6,117 bases of DNA from Cyanobacteria bacterium HKST-UBA02 (lineage in GTDB: Bacteria > Cyanobacteriota > Vampirovibrionia > Obscuribacterales > Obscuribacteraceae), in contig JAGQHH010000543.1 in NCBI GenBank assembly GCA_020431945.1, forward strand, positions 1-6,117, read 5' to 3'. A program made the translations under genes and the position numbers. Below, one piece after another: positions 5,770 to 6,117 of the stretch (position 1 is its first letter; each line of letters starts with the position of its first letter). Below the pieces are notes generated by a model that was given only the letters and a program-made list of their open reading frames with translations, had not been told where the DNA came from and made no database searches.

Positions 5770-6117
5770 ATGTTAATTACCGCTACCTATTTCATTGACG
5801 GCGATATCACCGACCTTGATGTCGAGCGCCTGGCCGGAGACGGCATTAAAGGCCTGATCCTCGACCTGGACAGCACCCTGATGGCACCAAAAGCAGGGTC
5901 AATCACCGAAGCTACCTCGCACTGGCTAGACCAGGCCCGGTCACGATTCAAGATGATCATCCTCTCCAACAACAAGCGTCCCGAGTATCTCGAAGGGGTC
6001 GAGAATCTCCTCGGCATCGAGATAATCGGCCACGCCGCCAAGCCATTTCGCCAGGGATTTAGCCGGGCTCTCGCGCGGCTAGAGATGCCAGCCGAGGCGG
6101 TGGCGGTGGTCGGCGAC
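5770..6117 (+). CDS. yqeG: YqeG-type HAD-superfamily phosphatase, 3' end cut by the window edge
   Basis: The 116 visible codons run to the right edge; family members are usually about 170-180 residues, so roughly the last third is missing. HAD motif I is DLDSTL (D32, D34, T36), with the nucleophile Asp and the acid/base Asp. Motif II is ILSNN (S66), motif III is AAKP (K91), and the window ends at the start of motif IV (VVGD, 113-116). The opening, with a 'D..VERL...GIKGLILDLDSTL' layout, is typical of YqeG (YqeG/TIGR01668-type) proteins of Firmicutes and Cyanobacteria. In Bacillus this family neighbours ribosome-biogenesis genes, but its substrate is unsettled. The ATG at 5770 is the only start that fits the N-terminus, and it lacks a Shine-Dalgarno. 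It is divergent from uppS. Confidence 0.9.
   Translation, partial: MLITATYFIDGDITDLDVERLAGDGIKGLILDLDSTLMAPKAGSITEATSHWLDQARSRFKMIILSNNKRPEYLEGVENLLGIEIIGHAAKPFRQGFSRALARLEMPAEAVAVVGD

Noticed and set aside
4931..5776. Plus-strand open frame of 281 codons opposite uppS
   Set aside because: It mirrors uppS end to end and runs into the yqeG-like start. The minus strand has all UppS catalytic motifs, so this frame is a shadow.
1..6117. tRNA, rRNA, CRISPR array, insertion sequence or attachment site
   Set aside because: Nearly all of the window is explained by conserved coding sequence; I saw no spaced direct repeats, transposase motifs or cloverleaf-like sequence in the gaps.

Overview
The window is ordinary chromosomal bacterial DNA, moderately GC-rich and densely coded. 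It holds six protein genes, two of them cut by the window edges. I see no RNA genes, mobile elements or CRISPR arrays. The organism cannot be fixed from the sequence alone. A YqeG-type HAD phosphatase with a cyanobacteria-like core (AAKP, then VVGD), a free-standing bacterial Roadblock/LC7 protein, and exported TPR and charged-linker proteins together suggest a deep-branching lineage. A non-photosynthetic relative of Cyanobacteria (Vampirovibrionia/Melainabacteria, perhaps Obscuribacterales) is my best guess, held with low confidence.

Left part, minus strand (1-3726): mutS (850 aa, TTG start) is followed by an exported tetratricopeptide-repeat protein. The TPR start codon overlaps the mutS stop codon in an ATGA junction, so the two are almost certainly co-transcribed and translationally coupled. 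The TPR gene runs off the left edge after 392 residues.

Middle, plus strand (3875-4916): this two-gene unit is transcribed divergently from mutS across a 148-bp intergenic region that contains operator-like inverted repeats. The first gene encodes an exported protein with a signal peptide, a lysine/acid-rich linker, a probable OB-fold-like domain and an acidic tail. The second encodes a small cytosolic Roadblock/LC7 protein behind a near-perfect Shine-Dalgarno sequence.

Right part: uppS (minus strand, isoprenyl/undecaprenyl diphosphate synthase) converges on the Roadblock gene, and their stop codons overlap by 4 bp. A yqeG-like HAD phosphatase gene (plus strand) diverges from uppS and is cut by the right edge after 116 residues.

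The genes serve separate household roles: mismatch repair, lipid carrier for cell-wall synthesis, a HAD phosphatase of the ribosome-associated YqeG group, and a possible small-GTPase accessory protein. No single pathway joins them, and I do not see a clear new multi-gene system. The most unusual points are the coupling of mutS to an exported TPR protein and the pairing of an exported OB-fold-like protein with a Roadblock protein.
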